Origin: JBDTMT01 sp033764095
GTDB lineage: Bacteria; Desulfobacterota; Binatia; HRBIN30; CADEER01
NCBI GenBank assembly: GCA_033764095.1
Contig: JANRJF010000021.1
Span: 1 to 16,003, forward strand
Direction: 5' to 3'
DNA length: 16,003 nt
In this document: one piece after another, positions 15,806 to 16,003 of the stretch
Layout of the letters: each line of letters opens with the position of its first letter
Position numbering within the stretch: position 1 is the first letter of the stretch
Made by a program: the position numbers and the translations under genes
Notes under the pieces: generated by a model
Database searches by the model: none
What the model saw: only the letters and a program-made list of their open reading frames with translations
Told to the model about the DNA's origin: nothing

Positions 15806-16003
15806 GTGAAGCGCGCGCTCATCACCGGCATCACCGGACAAGACGGCAGTTATCTGGCCGAGCTGCTGCTCGCCAAGGGCTACGCCGTCACCGGCGTGGT
15901 GCGGCGCGCCAGCACCGAGAACTTCGCCCGCATCGAGCATCTGCGCGATCGCCTGACGTTGGCGCAGGCCGATCTGCTCGACCAGCTGTCGCTCATCGAC
16001 GTC
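15806..16003 (+). CDS. gmd: GDP-mannose 4,6-dehydratase, N-terminal part (cut by window end)
   Basis: Only the first 66 residues are present and the frame is open at the window edge. They read (M)KRALITGITGQDGSYLAEL, with the Rossmann GxxGxxG motif at G8, G11 and G14 and the GQDGSYLAE sequence diagnostic for Gmd. RRASTENFARIEHLRD and QADLLDQLSLIDV follow, also typical. The enzyme converts GDP-D-mannose to GDP-4-keto-6-deoxy-D-mannose, the branch point to GDP-L-fucose, GDP-D-rhamnose, GDP-colitose or GDP-perosamine. The start is GTG at 15806, with AGGAG about 10 nt upstream. Its place after wzm-wzt supports a 6-deoxyhexose in the exported glycan; which one depends on the next gene, outside the window. 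Confidence 0.95.
   Translation, partial: MKRALITGITGQDGSYLAELLLAKGYAVTGVVRRASTENFARIEHLRDRLTLAQADLLDQLSLIDV

Noticed and set aside
15606..15809. Small open frames on both strands over the large repeat
   Set aside because: They translate repeat units (Trp/Val/Ser- or Arg/His/Thr-rich) and have no ribosome-binding site.

Overview
The window is very GC-rich and gene-dense. It reads like a chromosomal piece of a Gram-negative environmental bacterium. A tandem set of secreted FG-GAP (beta-propeller) proteins with Thr/Pro-rich linkers and four-cysteine dockerin-like tails, next to an ABC-transporter O-antigen locus, suggests the deltaproteobacterial-like Candidatus Binatia/Binatota or a neighbouring lineage. 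That placement is an inference from protein style, not a search result.

Left part (1-7618, minus strand). Three large secreted proteins lie head to tail. The gene at 6200-7618 and the gene at 4775-6166 are 33 bp apart and probably co-transcribed. Each has a signal peptide, an FG-GAP propeller and a C-terminal dockerin-like double EF-hand. The gene at 145-4473 has its own likely promoter and encodes 1442 residues. It looks like two complete surface proteins joined in frame: an internal sorting-type tail runs straight into an internal signal peptide. All three share an N-terminal propeller with an LC-x(4)-G/Y-x-x-PC signature, so they are paralogues. A 35-bp perfect inverted repeat (1-129) lies just past the last stop.

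Centre (7640-10821, minus strand). dnaA (7833-9242) has no dnaN beside it. Its 400-bp upstream region holds a good sigma70-type promoter, a cluster of DnaA-box-like sequences and a heptamer tandem repeat, so it is a candidate dnaA control region or oriC. Upstream of that is a VKOR-DsbA fusion (9643-10821) that would form disulfides in exported proteins such as the Cys-bearing FG-GAP set.

Right part (11041-16003, plus strand). A surface polysaccharide locus runs: GT4 glycosyltransferase, UDP-GlcNAc 2-epimerase (wecB), ABC exporter permease (wzm), ABC exporter ATPase with glycan-binding C-domain (wzt), and the start of GDP-mannose 4,6-dehydratase (gmd), cut by the window end. Two gene pairs overlap through a GTGA start/stop. 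The set fits an ABC-transporter-dependent O-antigen or capsule pathway using ManNAc and GDP-6-deoxyhexose precursors.

Most of the larger spaces between genes carry a long inverted or short-period repeat. The most distinctive is a hairpin family built of 8-bp units, present just before wzm and just after wzt, so the exporter pair is bracketed. No tRNA, rRNA, CRISPR, transposase or prophage gene was seen.
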